A stretch of DNA of 33,519 bases from Deltaproteobacteria bacterium (GTDB taxonomy: Bacteria; Desulfobacterota; Desulfuromonadia; Geobacterales; Geobacteraceae). Of this stretch, positions 22,605 to 33,481 are shown piece by piece. A program made the translations under genes and the position numbers. Position 1 is the first letter of the stretch, and each line of letters begins with the position of its first letter. The stretch spans positions 1-33,519 of the forward strand of contig JAJZUC010000029.1 of the NCBI GenBank assembly GCA_021847245.1. The letters are read 5' to 3'. The notes below the pieces were generated by a model. It did no database searches and was not told the DNA's origin. It saw nothing but the letters and a program-made list of their open reading frames with translations.

Positions 22605-24848
22605 ATGAAGGATTCCCGTTCGGATATCATCGAGGTCGCCGTTCCGCTCCCCCTCGACACCACCTTCCACTACCGGGTCCCGCCGGAGTTCCGTGACGGG
22701 GTGGCCCCCGGCAGGCGGGTACTGGTCCCCTTCGGCAGGCGGACCGTCACCGGCTACCTCCTCGGGTTCGCCCCCGACGAGGGGCGCGAGCTGCGCGCCA
22801 TCCACGGCGTCCTCGACGAATCCCCCCTCTTCACCCCCCGGGAGCTGGAGCTCTACCGCTGGGCCGCCTCCTACTATCTCCACCCCCTCGGCGAGGTGAT
22901 CAAGGCGGCGCTCCCCGCCGGCATCAACCTCCAGAGCCGCCGGGGAACCGCCGGCAACCCTGATGGGGAGCTGACCGGCGGCCGTTCGATCCGGACGGAG
23001 ACCGTCTACCGGGCCTTGGCCCATGCCGGGCCGGCCCCGATCCCGCGCGGGAAGGGGGCCGAGATCCTTGCCCGCCTCCGGGGTGCCCGGGAGCTGACCG
23101 CCGCGGAACTGCGGCAGGCCTTCGGCGCCTGCGCCCCCCAGCTCCGGCGCCTCCGGGAGCTGGGGCTCGTGGAGAGCGAGGCGCGGGAGGTGTACCGGGA
23201 CCCGTTTCGCGAGGAGACGGTCGAGCACGACTCCCCCCTCCCCCTCAACGCCGGCCAGGCGGCGGCCCTGGAGCAGATCGCCGCGGCCGCGGACGCCGCC
23301 CGGTTCGCGCCGTTTCTTCTTCTCGGCGTCACCGGAAGCGGCAAGACGGAGGTCTACCTTCAGGCCATCGCCCGGGTGCTCGCCCGCGGGCAAACCGCCC
23401 TCGTCCTGGTCCCCGAGATCGCCCTCACCCCCCAACTCGTGAACCGCTTCCGCCGCCGGTTCCGCTGCGGCATCGCGGTGCTCCACAGCGGCCTTTCCGA
23501 CGGCGAGCGCTATGACGAATGGCGGCGGATCCGCCGGGGAGAGGCATCCATCGTCATCGGCGCCCGCTCCGCCATCTTCGCCCCCCTGGAGCGGCTCGGC
23601 ATGATCGTGGTGGATGAGGAGCACGAATCCTCCTACAAGCAGGGAGAGGGGTTTCGCTACAACGCCCGGGACCTGGCCCTGGTCCGGGGAAAGATTGCCG
23701 GCGCCACGGTCGTCCTCGGCACCGCCACCCCCCAGGTGACGACCTGGCACGCCGCGGCGACCGGCAGGCTCACCCTCCTCTCCCTTCCGGAGCGGGTGAA
23801 CGGGATGCCGCTTCCTCCGGTCGAACTGCTCGACGCCCGCGGCCAGAGGGGAGAGACGCTCCTTCCCCCCCTCGCCGCGGCGGTCGCCGCCAACCTGGCC
23901 CGGGAGGCCCAGACCCTCCTCTTCCTCAACCGCCGGGGTTTCGCCACCTGGCTCACCTGCGAGGAGTGCGGCCACGTGCTCCGCTGCCCCAACTGCACCG
24001 TCACCCTCACCTTCCACCAGCGCCGCAACCGCCATATCTGCCACTACTGCGACTTCGCCATCCCGGCCCCCTCGGTCTGCCCCGGCTGCGGCAGCGGCCA
24101 GGTAACCCTCCTCGGCCTCGGGACCGAACAGGTGGAGGCACGGATGCGGGAACGCTTCCCGGAGGCCCGCATCGACCGGATGGACCGGGACACGACCTCC
24201 GGGAAGGGTGGGCATGCCCGCATCCTCCGGAAGGTGGCGGAACGGAAGACCGACATCCTGATCGGCACCCAGATGGTCGCCAAGGGACACGATTTCCCCG
24301 GCATCACCCTGGTCGGGATCCTCTCCGTGGAGTCGGCCCTCAACATCCCCGACTACCGCAGCGGCGAGCGGACCTTTCAGCTGGTGACCCAGCTGATCGG
24401 CAGGGCCGGGAGGGGCGACGACCCCGGGCGGGTCCTCATCCAGACCCTCAACCCCGAGCATTACGCCCTGACCCACGCCGCCGCCGGCGACCTCGAAGGG
24501 TTCTACGGCACCGAGCTCGCGTTTCGCCGCGAAGCGGGGTACCCGCCGTTTGCCTACCTTGCCGCCCTATATCTGACCGGGACAGCGCCTGCCGCCACCG
24601 AGGCCGAGGCCGAGCGCCTTGCGGCGTACCTCCGCTCGCAGCGATCGGAGCAGGCCGCTCGGGTTGAGATCCTCGGCCCGGCTCCCCCTCCCCTCGCCAA
24701 GCTGCGGGGCCGCTTCCGGTGGCAGATCCTCCTCAAGGCCCCCCACCGCTCCGCTTTGCATCGGCTGCTGCTCAGGACCCGAAAGGAATACGCGCCGCCG
24801 TCCGGCATCCGCCTCCAGGTCGACGTCGATCCGCTGGAGCTGATGTGA
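22605..24848 (+). CDS. priA: primosomal protein N' (replication restart helicase PriA)
   Basis: A 747-residue helicase that reloads the replisome at stalled forks. The N-terminal 3'-DNA-binding domain (about 8-105) is followed by a winged helix region, then a superfamily 2 helicase with Walker A GVTGSGKT at 241-248 and DEEH at 337-340. The zinc-binding insertion has eight cysteines (C452, C455, C461, C464, C479, C482, C492, C495). The motifs VAKGHDFPGITLVG and QLIGRAGRGDDPG complete the helicase core. Length matches E. coli PriA (732). It starts 12 bp after fprA and probably shares its transcript. Confidence 0.97.
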   Translation: MKDSRSDIIEVAVPLPLDTTFHYRVPPEFRDGVAPGRRVLVPFGRRTVTGYLLGFAPDEGRELRAIHGVLDESPLFTPRELELYRWAASYYLHPLGEVIKAALPAGINLQSRRGTAGNPDGELTGGRSIRTETVYRALAHAGPAPIPRGKGAEILARLRGARELTAAELRQAFGACAPQLRRLRELGLVESEAREVYRDPFREETVEHDSPLPLNAGQAAALEQIAAAADAARFAPFLLLGVTGSGKTEVYLQAIARVLARGQTALVLVPEIALTPQLVNRFRRRFRCGIAVLHSGLSDGERYDEWRRIRRGEASIVIGARSAIFAPLERLGMIVVDEEHESSYKQGEGFRYNARDLALVRGKIAGATVVLGTATPQVTTWHAAATGRLTLLSLPERVNGMPLPPVELLDARGQRGETLLPPLAAAVAANLAREAQTLLFLNRRGFATWLTCEECGHVLRCPNCTVTLTFHQRRNRHICHYCDFAIPAPSVCPGCGSGQVTLLGLGTEQVEARMRERFPEARIDRMDRDTTSGKGGHARILRKVAERKTDILIGTQMVAKGHDFPGITLVGILSVESALNIPDYRSGERTFQLVTQLIGRAGRGDDPGRVLIQTLNPEHYALTHAAAGDLEGFYGTELAFRREAGYPPFAYLAALYLTGTAPAATEAEAERLAAYLRSQRSEQAARVEILGPAPPPLAKLRGRFRWQILLKAPHRSALHRLLLRTRKEYAPPSGIRLQVDVDPLELM

Positions 24849-24869
24849 CCCCGAACCGGCAGGAAGGAT

Positions 24870-24898
24870 TTGATTTTTTCCGGCCAACTCTCTATATT
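24870..24898 (+). promoter_or_regulatory. sigma-70-type promoter for def-fmt-DUF116 operon
   Basis: TTGATT (24870-24875) and TATATT (24893-24898) are separated by exactly 17 bases; the -10 box matches consensus at 5 of 6 positions. It lies in the 122-bp gap after priA, predicting a start near 24905 and a leader of about 65 bases before def. Confidence 0.68.
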
Positions 24899-24970
24899 CA
24901 TGAGAGTACCTACGACGCGACAGCCCGACTCCGCAGGTTCTGCAGAAGCCGGAGCGTAAAAAGAGGCAGC

Positions 24971-25474
24971 ATGATCCGCACGATTCTCACCTATCCCGAC
25001 CCGGTGCTCAAAAAGAAGTCGACGCCGGTTCCGGTCATAAACGATAAAATCAGGGAGCTCGTCCGCGACATGGCCGAGACCATGTATGACGCCCAGGGAG
25101 TAGGCCTTGCCGCCCCGCAGATCGGCGTCAGCCAGCGTGTCATCGTGATTGACGTTTCCCAGAAGGACGAAAAACCCGAGCTGATTGTCTGCATCAACCC
25201 GGTCATCGTACACAGCGAAGGCGAGTCGTTCGAGGAAGAGGGGTGCCTCTCCATCCCGAAGTATGCCGCCAATGTCCACCGCCATGAGCACGTGGTGGTA
25301 AAGGGACTGAACCTGGACGGCGCTGAGCTCACCTACCATGCGGAGGGACTCCTGGCCATCGCGTTCCAGCACGAGATCGACCATCTGGACGGGATTCTTT
25401 TCGTCGATCACCTTTCTCCTCTGAAGCGGGAGATGTTTCGGAAAAAATACCGTCGCGCGGTCGAGGAAGGGTAG
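24971..25474 (+). CDS. def: peptide deformylase
   Basis: A 167-residue metalloenzyme that removes the N-formyl group from new proteins. All three family motifs are present: GVGLAAPQ at 43-50, EGCLS at 90-94 with metal ligand C92, and HEIDH at 134-138 with two His ligands and the catalytic Glu. The ATG at 24971 gives the standard N-terminus IRTILTYPDPVL; GAGGCAGC precedes it. The frame is open further upstream but without family similarity. The fmt gene, whose enzyme adds the formyl group, follows after 9 bp, the classic pairing. Confidence 0.97.
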   Translation: MIRTILTYPDPVLKKKSTPVPVINDKIRELVRDMAETMYDAQGVGLAAPQIGVSQRVIVIDVSQKDEKPELIVCINPVIVHSEGESFEEEGCLSIPKYAANVHRHEHVVVKGLNLDGAELTYHAEGLLAIAFQHEIDHLDGILFVDHLSPLKREMFRKKYRRAVEEG

Positions 25475-25483
25475 CAGACAGCC

Positions 25484-26440
25484 ATGGCCGGACTGCGCAT
25501 CGTCTTCATGGGAACTCCCGACTTCGCCTGCCCTACCCTCCGCAAGCTGATCGAGCGCGGCGAGGAGGTCGTCGCCGTCGTGACCCAGCCCGACCGCCCG
25601 AAGGGACGCGGTCAGAAGCTTGTTCCCCCTCCGGTCAAGGTCGTGGCCGAGGAGCATGGCATTCCGGTGCTCCAACCCCACAGAGTCCGCGCCCCGGAGG
25701 TCGTCGAGCAGCTCCGTGCCCTGAATCCCGATCTGATGGTGGTCGTCGCCTTCGGCCAGATCCTGCCGCAGGCGCTCCTCGACATCCCGAGGTACGGCTG
25801 CATCAACATCCACGCCTCCCTTCTCCCCCGGTACCGGGGCGCCGCCCCCATCAACTGGTGTCTCATCAACGGCGAAACCGAAACCGGCATCACCACGATG
25901 CAGATGGATGCCGGCCTCGACACCGGCGACATGCTGGTGAAACGCGCCATCGCCATCGACCCGGACGAAGACGCGCAGTCACTTCACGACCGACTCTCCC
26001 GTCTCGGGGCGGAGACCGTCGCCGAGACCCTCGACCGGCTGACGGCCGGCACCCTGACCCGCGAGAAGCAGGACGACGCCCTTTCCTGCTACGCGCCGAT
26101 GCTCAGAAAGGAGACCGGCCTTATCGACTGGACGAGGCCCGCCCAGGAGATCAAGAACCTCGTCCGCGGCCTCACCCCCTGGCCCGGCGCGTACACCTCG
26201 CTTCACAGCAAGACCCTGAAGGTCTGCAAGGCGGCCGCCGACGGCACCTGCGGAGAACCGGGCCTCGTCATCAGATCGGGTAGGGAGGGAATCCTCGTCG
26301 GCTGCGGCACGGGCAGCCTCCTCATTGAAGAGCTCCAGCTCGAAGGACGGAAGCGGTTGCCGGCCTCGGACTTTTTGGCCGGCTATCGCATCGAACCGGG
26401 CACCAGACTCGGTTCGCAGCCAGGAAACCACGATGCCTGA
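25484..26440 (+). CDS. fmt: methionyl-tRNA formyltransferase
   Basis: A 318-residue enzyme that formylates initiator methionyl-tRNA using 10-formyl-tetrahydrofolate. The N-terminus RIVFMGTPDFACPTL and the catalytic segment INIHASLLPRYRGAAPI at 107-123 are diagnostic; N108, H110 and D146 are the catalytic residues. A C-terminal OB-type domain for tRNA binding follows (about 205-318). Length is that of the family (about 315). It works as a pair with the def product, and its stop overlaps the DUF116 start by 8 bp. Confidence 0.97.
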   Translation: MAGLRIVFMGTPDFACPTLRKLIERGEEVVAVVTQPDRPKGRGQKLVPPPVKVVAEEHGIPVLQPHRVRAPEVVEQLRALNPDLMVVVAFGQILPQALLDIPRYGCINIHASLLPRYRGAAPINWCLINGETETGITTMQMDAGLDTGDMLVKRAIAIDPDEDAQSLHDRLSRLGAETVAETLDRLTAGTLTREKQDDALSCYAPMLRKETGLIDWTRPAQEIKNLVRGLTPWPGAYTSLHSKTLKVCKAAADGTCGEPGLVIRSGREGILVGCGTGSLLIEELQLEGRKRLPASDFLAGYRIEPGTRLGSQPGNHDA

Positions 26441-27191
26441 TCGCCAGCAGCCCAAGAAACGCCTCTTCATCACCCTCATGGGGCTCACCTGCCTCATGAT
26501 CGTCGGCGTAATCTATCTCCTCTGGTGGATCCCCACCACGGGGCTTGCCAATATACACCCCTCCCTGCCGCGCATCGCCGGCATCGTCTTTGGCGCCCTA
26601 TCACTAATCGCCCTTTTCGGTACCCTGGTCCTCGTCCTGACCACCGCCCTCGGAAAGGACATCCTCTTCACCCGCTTTCTCCGCGGCGTCGTGGTCAAGT
26701 TTCTCCTCCCCGTCATCGAATTGATCGGACGGGCCTGCGGCATCTCCATCGACACCATCCGACAGTCCTTCATCGCCATGAACAACAGCCTTGTCCTCTC
26801 GCAGCGCTTCAGGGTGAAGCCGGATCGGGTCCTGATACTCCTCCCCCACTGCCTGCAACTGTTCGAGTGCGAAATCAAGGTCACCGGCGACATCAACAAA
26901 TGCGCCCGCTGCGGCCGCTGCGACATCATGGGGCTGGCCGACCTGGCCCACAAGTACTCAATCGACATCTCCGTCGCCACTGGCGGGACCCTCGCCCGGA
27001 AAGTGATCATCGAAAAGCGGCCGAAACTCGTCCTAGCGGTGGCGTGCGAGCGGGATCTCACCTCGGGGATCAAGGACTGCTATCCTTTACCGGTTATCGG
27101 TGTCTTGAATGACCGTCCCTTCGGCCCCTGCTTCAATACGAAGGTCGATGTCGAGAAGATCGACGAATCGCTTCAGGCTGTCATCGGATAA
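26433..27191 (+). CDS. DUF116 domain membrane protein
   Basis: A 252-residue protein. Two membrane helices at about 12-33 and 48-72 are followed by a cytoplasmic DUF116 domain with eight conserved-looking cysteines: C140, C146, C157, C160, C163 (CARCGRC), C205, C216 and C233. These could hold an iron-sulfur cluster or zinc. VATGGTLARKVI and VLAVACERDLTSGI are typical DUF116 strings. The biochemical function of the family is not known to me. It overlaps fmt by 8 bp, so it is co-expressed with the formylation pair. I start it at ATG 26433; an upstream in-frame ATG at 26325 lies inside fmt. Confidence 0.92.
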   Translation: MPDRQQPKKRLFITLMGLTCLMIVGVIYLLWWIPTTGLANIHPSLPRIAGIVFGALSLIALFGTLVLVLTTALGKDILFTRFLRGVVVKFLLPVIELIGRACGISIDTIRQSFIAMNNSLVLSQRFRVKPDRVLILLPHCLQLFECEIKVTGDINKCARCGRCDIMGLADLAHKYSIDISVATGGTLARKVIIEKRPKLVLAVACERDLTSGIKDCYPLPVIGVLNDRPFGPCFNTKVDVEKIDESLQAVIG

Positions 27192-27460
27192 GCGCTGCTG
27201 GGGCTGTAGTCCTACGGCCATGTTGCCTGGACAGATAAACGGGCGGGTCTGCCACTGCCCCCCTATCCTACCGCATCCGTAGAACATCATCCTCTGCCGA
27301 CAGAATCCCAGCAAGCAGGTATCCCAAGTACGGCTCATACTCAACCCAGCTTCGCCAGGACACCCGGCCACGCGTGTACCGACCGACGCTGCGGCGGGCT
27401 CGCGCCGTTCTCCGGCCACCTCGTCTTCAATGGCACAATAAGTCCCGGTTCTTCCCGGGT
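27192..27460. other. unassigned intergenic stretch between DUF116 gene and nuo operon
   Basis: About 270 bp with no gene I can support. On the - strand a frame ending at TAG 27268 reads like a protein C-terminus (SWVEYEPYLGYLLAGILSA), but the frame has no good start and I recognise no family. It may be a remnant gene or chance. A short hairpin CCCGG-TTCTTC-CCGGG sits at 27444-27459. No known riboswitch, tRNA or small RNA was identified. Confidence 0.35.
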
Positions 27461-27461
27461 A

Positions 27462-27499
27462 AACGAAAAAGCCCCTTCGACTGAAGGGGCTTTTTCGTT
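27462..27499. terminator. strong terminator after nuo operon
   Basis: Arms AACGAAAAAGCCCCTT (27462-27477) and AAGGGGCTTTTTCGTT (27484-27499) form a 16-bp perfect stem with a 6-base loop; T-runs lie on both strands. It sits about 20 bp after the nuoN stop and can also stop read-through from the DUF116 side. Confidence 0.95.
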
Positions 27500-27518
27500 C
27501 GGGCATCTAAAAAGAACT

Positions 27519-28973
27519 TTAGAGGAGAACCGCTTTCTGTGCGAGTTCGAGAAGGTACGCCGGCATGACTCCAGGGACAAGCACCCCGACGACCGCGATG
27601 ACGATACAGAGCGTAACCGGAGCCGAAAACTTCATCCAGTCAAACTCTTCGACCGGGTTCTTCATGTACATGTAAACCATGACTCGCAGATAGTAGTAAA
27701 CCGAGGCCGCGCTGTTGAGCACCCCGATGATAGCAAGCCAGATGTAGCCCGCCTTGATGGCACCGGAGAAAAGATAGAACTTGCCGATGAATCCGGCGGT
27801 GGGGGGCATGCCGGCGAGGGAAAAGAGAAAGACGGACATCGCCAGGGCAAGGACAGGATGCTTCGTGGCAAAGCCTGCATAATCCGAAACGTTGTTGTTC
27901 TCCTCCCCCTTTTTGCCGACGAGGACAATGATCGCAAACGCACCAATGTTCATGAAGGCATAGGAGAGCATGTAGAAGAGGATGCCGGCAGTCCCTTCGG
28001 CATTGCCCGCGGTGAAACCGACCAGGGCGTACCCCGCGTGGGCAATGGAGGAGTAGGCAAGCATTCTCTTGATGTTGTCCTGATTGAGCGCAATCAGGTT
28101 GCCGATCGTCATGGTGAGAACCGCCAGGATCCAGAGGAGAGCCGACCAGTCGGCCTTCAGCGTCGGGAACGCGATGATGATGACTCTCATGAAGGCAGCA
28201 AAACCAGCCGCCTTCGGCCCGGCGGACATGAACGCCGTCATCGGGGTAGGTGCACCTTCATAGACGTCGGGGGTCCACATGTGGAAGGGGGCCGCCGCAA
28301 TCTTGAACGAAAATCCGACCGCCATCAGAAGCATGCCGATGAAGAACATCGGATTCTGGGCAACGACACCATTCTGTGCAATGAATTCCGCGATTTTAAT
28401 AACGCGAGTCGTGCCGGTCGCGCCGTAGGTAAGCGCCATGCCATACAGAAGGAAACCGGTAGAAAAAGCACCGAGGAGGAAATATTTCAGGCCGGCTTCA
28501 TTCGACTTGAGACTTGCACGGTTGAGGCCCGCAAGGATATAGAGGGAGACAGAAAGGACTTCAAGTCCGAGGAAGATGGTCATCAGGTCGGTTCCCGACG
28601 CCATGAGCATCATGCCTACGGTGGCAAAGAGGAGCAGGGGGTACAGCTCCCCCACATTGCACCCCTCTCGCTTGAAGTAGTGATCCGATATCAGGATCGT
28701 CAACCCTCCGGAGAGGAGGAAGATGCACTTGAAAAACACAGCGAAGTTGTCCTGCAGCACCGAGCCGCTGAAGCCCGACACGGGCGCGTTCCACCCGTTC
28801 AGGACCGATACTGCGGTGAGCAGAATACCGCCGAGACTCAGGTATCCCAGATAGGCCTTTTGCTCGCTCGGAACAAACACGTTCACAAGCAGCAGCGCCA
28901 TTCCGAAGATCGAGAGGATGACCTCCGGCATGATCGGCGCAAAGTTAATGGCAGGAATTGCGATAGTTTCCAT
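27519..28973 (-). CDS. nuoN: NADH-quinone oxidoreductase subunit N
   Basis: A 484-residue proton-pumping membrane subunit of complex I, of the Mrp-antiporter-like family; length equals E. coli NuoN (485). About 14 hydrophobic helices are visible. Diagnostic strings include GLEVLSVSLYILAGLNRASLKS in pieces (the conserved Glu of helix 5), FHMWTPDVYEGAPTP and ALNQDNIKRMLAYSSIAHAGY with the pumping lysines. It is the last gene of the operon, 32 bp after nuoM, and is followed by a strong terminator. Confidence 0.97.
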   Translation of the reverse strand: METIAIPAINFAPIMPEVILSIFGMALLLVNVFVPSEQKAYLGYLSLGGILLTAVSVLNGWNAPVSGFSGSVLQDNFAVFFKCIFLLSGGLTILISDHYFKREGCNVGELYPLLLFATVGMMLMASGTDLMTIFLGLEVLSVSLYILAGLNRASLKSNEAGLKYFLLGAFSTGFLLYGMALTYGATGTTRVIKIAEFIAQNGVVAQNPMFFIGMLLMAVGFSFKIAAAPFHMWTPDVYEGAPTPMTAFMSAGPKAAGFAAFMRVIIIAFPTLKADWSALLWILAVLTMTIGNLIALNQDNIKRMLAYSSIAHAGYALVGFTAGNAEGTAGILFYMLSYAFMNIGAFAIIVLVGKKGEENNNVSDYAGFATKHPVLALAMSVFLFSLAGMPPTAGFIGKFYLFSGAIKAGYIWLAIIGVLNSAASVYYYLRVMVYMYMKNPVEEFDWMKFSAPVTLCIVIAVVGVLVPGVMPAYLLELAQKAVLL

Positions 28974-29005
28974 CTAAGTTTCCTCCGGTGGCTGTTCTGA
29001 GACGA

Positions 29006-30568
<1,563 letters not shown>

Positions 30569-30601
30569 GAATCTGCTCCTTTGGTCCTAGTTAATTCTCA
30601 A

Positions 30602-32611
30602 TTAGCGAAAAAGGTAGAACGCCACGATTACGACCACGCCGAGGGCCATGCTGAAGGCGTAGTTATGGACGTAACCGGTCTGAATGTTTCTCAGAACGCT
30701 GCCAATCCCTTTGACGATTCCCGCTACGCCGTTTACGACTCCATCGACCACGAGGACATCAAATCCCTTCCAGAGGAAATTGCCGAGGGCCTTGCAAGGA
30801 TTAACAAAGAGGAAATCGTAAAGCTCGTCAATGTACCACTTGTTGTAGACGGCCCGGTGGAGCCGCGGAAAGGCTGCCGTAAACTTCGCCGGAGTGGATG
30901 GCGAAACGACATAGAGGAAAAAGGCGATGGCAATCCCGACCACGGCAACGGCTACGGACAGACCCATGAGTCCCCACTCCAGGGCCGCGCTGTGATGCCC
31001 CTCGGCGTGGGGGAGCTGCTGCGCCATAAAGTCCTGGGACCCTTTGAAAACAGGCTCCAAGTAATGCTCGAAAAGGTTGGGAATACCACCGAACACCTCT
31101 CCGATAACCTTGGGAATCCCGACATAACCGCCAACGATTGCAAGTATCCCCAAGACAATCAGCGGGAAGGTAATGACAAAGGGGGACTCGTGAAGATGAC
31201 TCTTGGCCTTTTCCTTGATCCGGCACTCACCGAAGAACGTCATGAACACGAGACGGAACATGTAGAAGGCCGTGAACCCTGCAGCAATGGACCCCGTAGC
31301 CCAGAGGACGATATTCAGATCTCCGTGCAGAGGATTGGCAAACGCCTGCCACAAAATCTCATCCTTGGAGAAGAAGCCGGAGAATCCCGGAATACCTGAA
31401 ATTGCGATGGTAGACACCAGGAAGGTGAGGAACGTTATAGGCATTGCAGCCTTGAGCCCCCCCATGTTCCTCATGTCCTGCGGGTCATCGTGGGAATGGA
31501 TATGATGCAATGCGTGATGCATGGCGTGGATGACGGAGCCGGACCCGAGGAAGAGACAGGCCTTGAAGAAGGCGTGGGTCATGAGGTGGAAGATTCCGGC
31601 CGTGAATGCCCCCACCCCCATGGCGAGGAACATGAACCCGAGCTGCGACACGGTCGAATAGGCAAGGACCCGCTTGATGTCGTTTTGCGCCGTGCCAATG
31701 CTAGCAGCGAAGATTGCTGTAGCTGCACCGACGATGGCAACCACCATCATCGTTTCATGGGAGCGAATGTAGACGAAGTTCATGCGCCCGATCATGTATA
31801 CGCCCGCGGTAACCATGGTAGCGGCGTGGATAAGTGCGGAAACCGGTGTCGGACCTTCCATCGCGTCCGGAAGCCAGGTGTAGAGCGGTATCTGTGCAGA
31901 CTTGCCGGTTGCACCAAGGAAAAAGCAGAGAGTAATGACCGTGACGACGCCACCGACGGGAAGCAGGTGAGCGTTTGCGGCCAGCTCACGGAAATTGATC
32001 GTCCAGACATTATGGGTATGTCCAAAATACCAGTACATGGTGAAAAGACCGAGGAGAAAGCCGAAATCACCGACCCTGTTCATGACAAACGCCTTTTTAC
32101 CGGCGTCTCCCGCTGATTTCTTGTGGAAGTAGTATCCAATCAGGAGATAGGAACAGAGGCCAACCCCTTCCCAGCCGACGAACATGAGAAGGAGGTTGTT
32201 GCCAAGGACCAGTAGCAGCATGGAAAAGGTAAAGAGGTTAAGGTAGGTGAAATACCGGTAGAAGCCTTCCTCCCCATGCATGTAACCAATGGAGTATACG
32301 TGGATCAGAAAGCCCACCCCGGTGACCACCATGATCATGAGTGCCGAGAGGGGATCAATGAGGAAACCGATGTCAGCCTTGAAGGTGCCTGACTTGATCC
32401 AGGTAAAGAGTACCTTCTCAAAGACGCGCTCCTCGGCCCCCTTCGAGAGAAGCTCGATCAAAATCCCACAGGACACAAGGAAGGAACAGAAGACCATCAG
32501 GGCGCCAAGGCCGCCGATCACCGTCTCGTTCTTGATCTTCTTCCCGAAGAGGCCGTTGATGACAACACCAATCAGCGGGAACAGGGGTATCAGCCATACG
32601 TACTCGAACAT
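30602..32611 (-). CDS. nuoL: NADH-quinone oxidoreductase subunit L
   Basis: A 669-residue distal pump subunit (E. coli NuoL 613), which carries the long lateral helix at its C-terminus. Seen: MFVGWEGVGLCSYLLIGYY with the conserved Glu, QIPLYTWLPDAMEGPTPVSALIHAATMVTAG in pieces, and TAQNDIKRVLAYSTVSQLGFM with channel lysines. The extra length lies mostly in the loop and helix regions after about residue 470, including a His-rich stretch (HAMHHALHHIHSHDD) in the middle that might bind metal. It precedes nuoM and follows nuoK by 45 bp. Confidence 0.97.
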   Translation of the reverse strand: MFEYVWLIPLFPLIGVVINGLFGKKIKNETVIGGLGALMVFCSFLVSCGILIELLSKGAEERVFEKVLFTWIKSGTFKADIGFLIDPLSALMIMVVTGVGFLIHVYSIGYMHGEEGFYRYFTYLNLFTFSMLLLVLGNNLLLMFVGWEGVGLCSYLLIGYYFHKKSAGDAGKKAFVMNRVGDFGFLLGLFTMYWYFGHTHNVWTINFRELAANAHLLPVGGVVTVITLCFFLGATGKSAQIPLYTWLPDAMEGPTPVSALIHAATMVTAGVYMIGRMNFVYIRSHETMMVVAIVGAATAIFAASIGTAQNDIKRVLAYSTVSQLGFMFLAMGVGAFTAGIFHLMTHAFFKACLFLGSGSVIHAMHHALHHIHSHDDPQDMRNMGGLKAAMPITFLTFLVSTIAISGIPGFSGFFSKDEILWQAFANPLHGDLNIVLWATGSIAAGFTAFYMFRLVFMTFFGECRIKEKAKSHLHESPFVITFPLIVLGILAIVGGYVGIPKVIGEVFGGIPNLFEHYLEPVFKGSQDFMAQQLPHAEGHHSAALEWGLMGLSVAVAVVGIAIAFFLYVVSPSTPAKFTAAFPRLHRAVYNKWYIDELYDFLFVNPCKALGNFLWKGFDVLVVDGVVNGVAGIVKGIGSVLRNIQTGYVHNYAFSMALGVVVIVAFYLFR

Positions 32612-32656
32612 TCCAGACTCCTTTATAGCGCGAAATTCGGGATTTCGTTCTCTCTT

Positions 32657-32959
32657 TTACAGCCTCATCAGCTTGATATCCTCGACATCAATCGACTCGC
32701 GATTCTTGTAGAAGGCGATCATGAGAGCCAGTCCGACTGCCGCTTCGGCCGCCGCAACCGTCATGACGAAAAAGACGAAGATTTGGCCGTCAATACTCCC
32801 GAGATGCCGGGAAAAGGCGATGAAGGTTAGGTTTACGGCATTCAGCATCATCTCCACACACATGAAGATGACGATGGCATTGCGCCGCGTGAGGACACCA
32901 ATAGTCCCGATGGAGAAGAGTATCGCGCTGAGAATCAAGTAGCTGTGCAAAGGTACCAT
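32657..32959 (-). CDS. nuoK: NADH-quinone oxidoreductase subunit K
   Basis: A 100-residue subunit with three membrane helices, the same length as E. coli NuoK. The conserved buried glutamates are visible in [16 protein letters not shown] (E36 type) and [14 protein letters not shown] (E72 type). It links the antiporter-like subunits to the quinone-binding part of complex I. It lies 18 bp after nuoJ. Confidence 0.97.
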   Translation of the reverse strand: MVPLHSYLILSAILFSIGTIGVLTRRNAIVIFMCVEMMLNAVNLTFIAFSRHLGSIDGQIFVFFVMTVAAAEAAVGLALMIAFYKNRESIDVEDIKLMRL

Positions 32960-32977
32960 GAGCTTTACCCCTATCGG

Positions 32978-33481
32978 TTAAATTTTACGTTTTGTGAGAA
33001 TGACCGCGCCGATGATAGCCACGAGGAGCAGGATAGAAGTCACCTCAAAGGGGAGGAGGAAGTCCGTGTAAAGAGCCTTGCCGATTATCTCCGTGTGGCC
33101 GATCCTGTGGATCAGGTCGCTGTCAACCCCTCCCTTGGCGCCGGTGAGGGCGCTGCGGTTAAGCAGATAAAAGAGCTGAAAGAGGGTGAAGACGCCGATC
33201 AAGCTCCCGAACAGTACCGTATGGGAACTCCGCTTTCCGGCTTCGGATCGCAGATTGAGGAGCATGATGACAAACACGATCAAAACCATGATCGCTCCAG
33301 CATAGACGATGACCTGTATTGCCGCCATGAACGGAGCGTCGAGCATCACGTACAGCGTAGCGAGACAGAAAAACGTCAGGATGAGGGAGAGGGCGCTGTT
33401 GATCGGGTTCTTGCAGGTAATGACCAGAAGACTGGCCAGGACAGCCACCGCTGCCACAATCGTAAAGAAGAACGTTTCCAT
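32978..33481 (-). CDS. nuoJ: NADH-quinone oxidoreductase subunit J
   Basis: A 167-residue membrane subunit with five helices (E. coli NuoJ 184). Helix 3 has the conserved pattern FMAAIQVIVYAGAIMVLIVF, with the tyrosine and the bulge-forming glycine that respond to quinone chemistry. AAAGGAGCAGC lies before the ATG. The 38 bases beyond it, up to the window edge, presumably lead to nuoI, which is not in view. Confidence 0.96.
   Translation of the reverse strand: METFFFTIVAAVAVLASLLVITCKNPINSALSLILTFFCLATLYVMLDAPFMAAIQVIVYAGAIMVLIVFVIMLLNLRSEAGKRSSHTVLFGSLIGVFTLFQLFYLLNRSALTGAKGGVDSDLIHRIGHTEIIGKALYTDFLLPFEVTSILLLVAIIGAVILTKRKI

Noticed and set aside
21360-24476. 1038-codon - strand open frame opposite fprA and priA
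   Set aside because: Antisense shadow in GC-rich DNA; fprA and priA show full family motifs, while this frame shows none.
24900-24959. Short upstream reading frame before def
   Set aside because: Its ATG lies at or before the predicted transcription start and there is no ribosome binding site.
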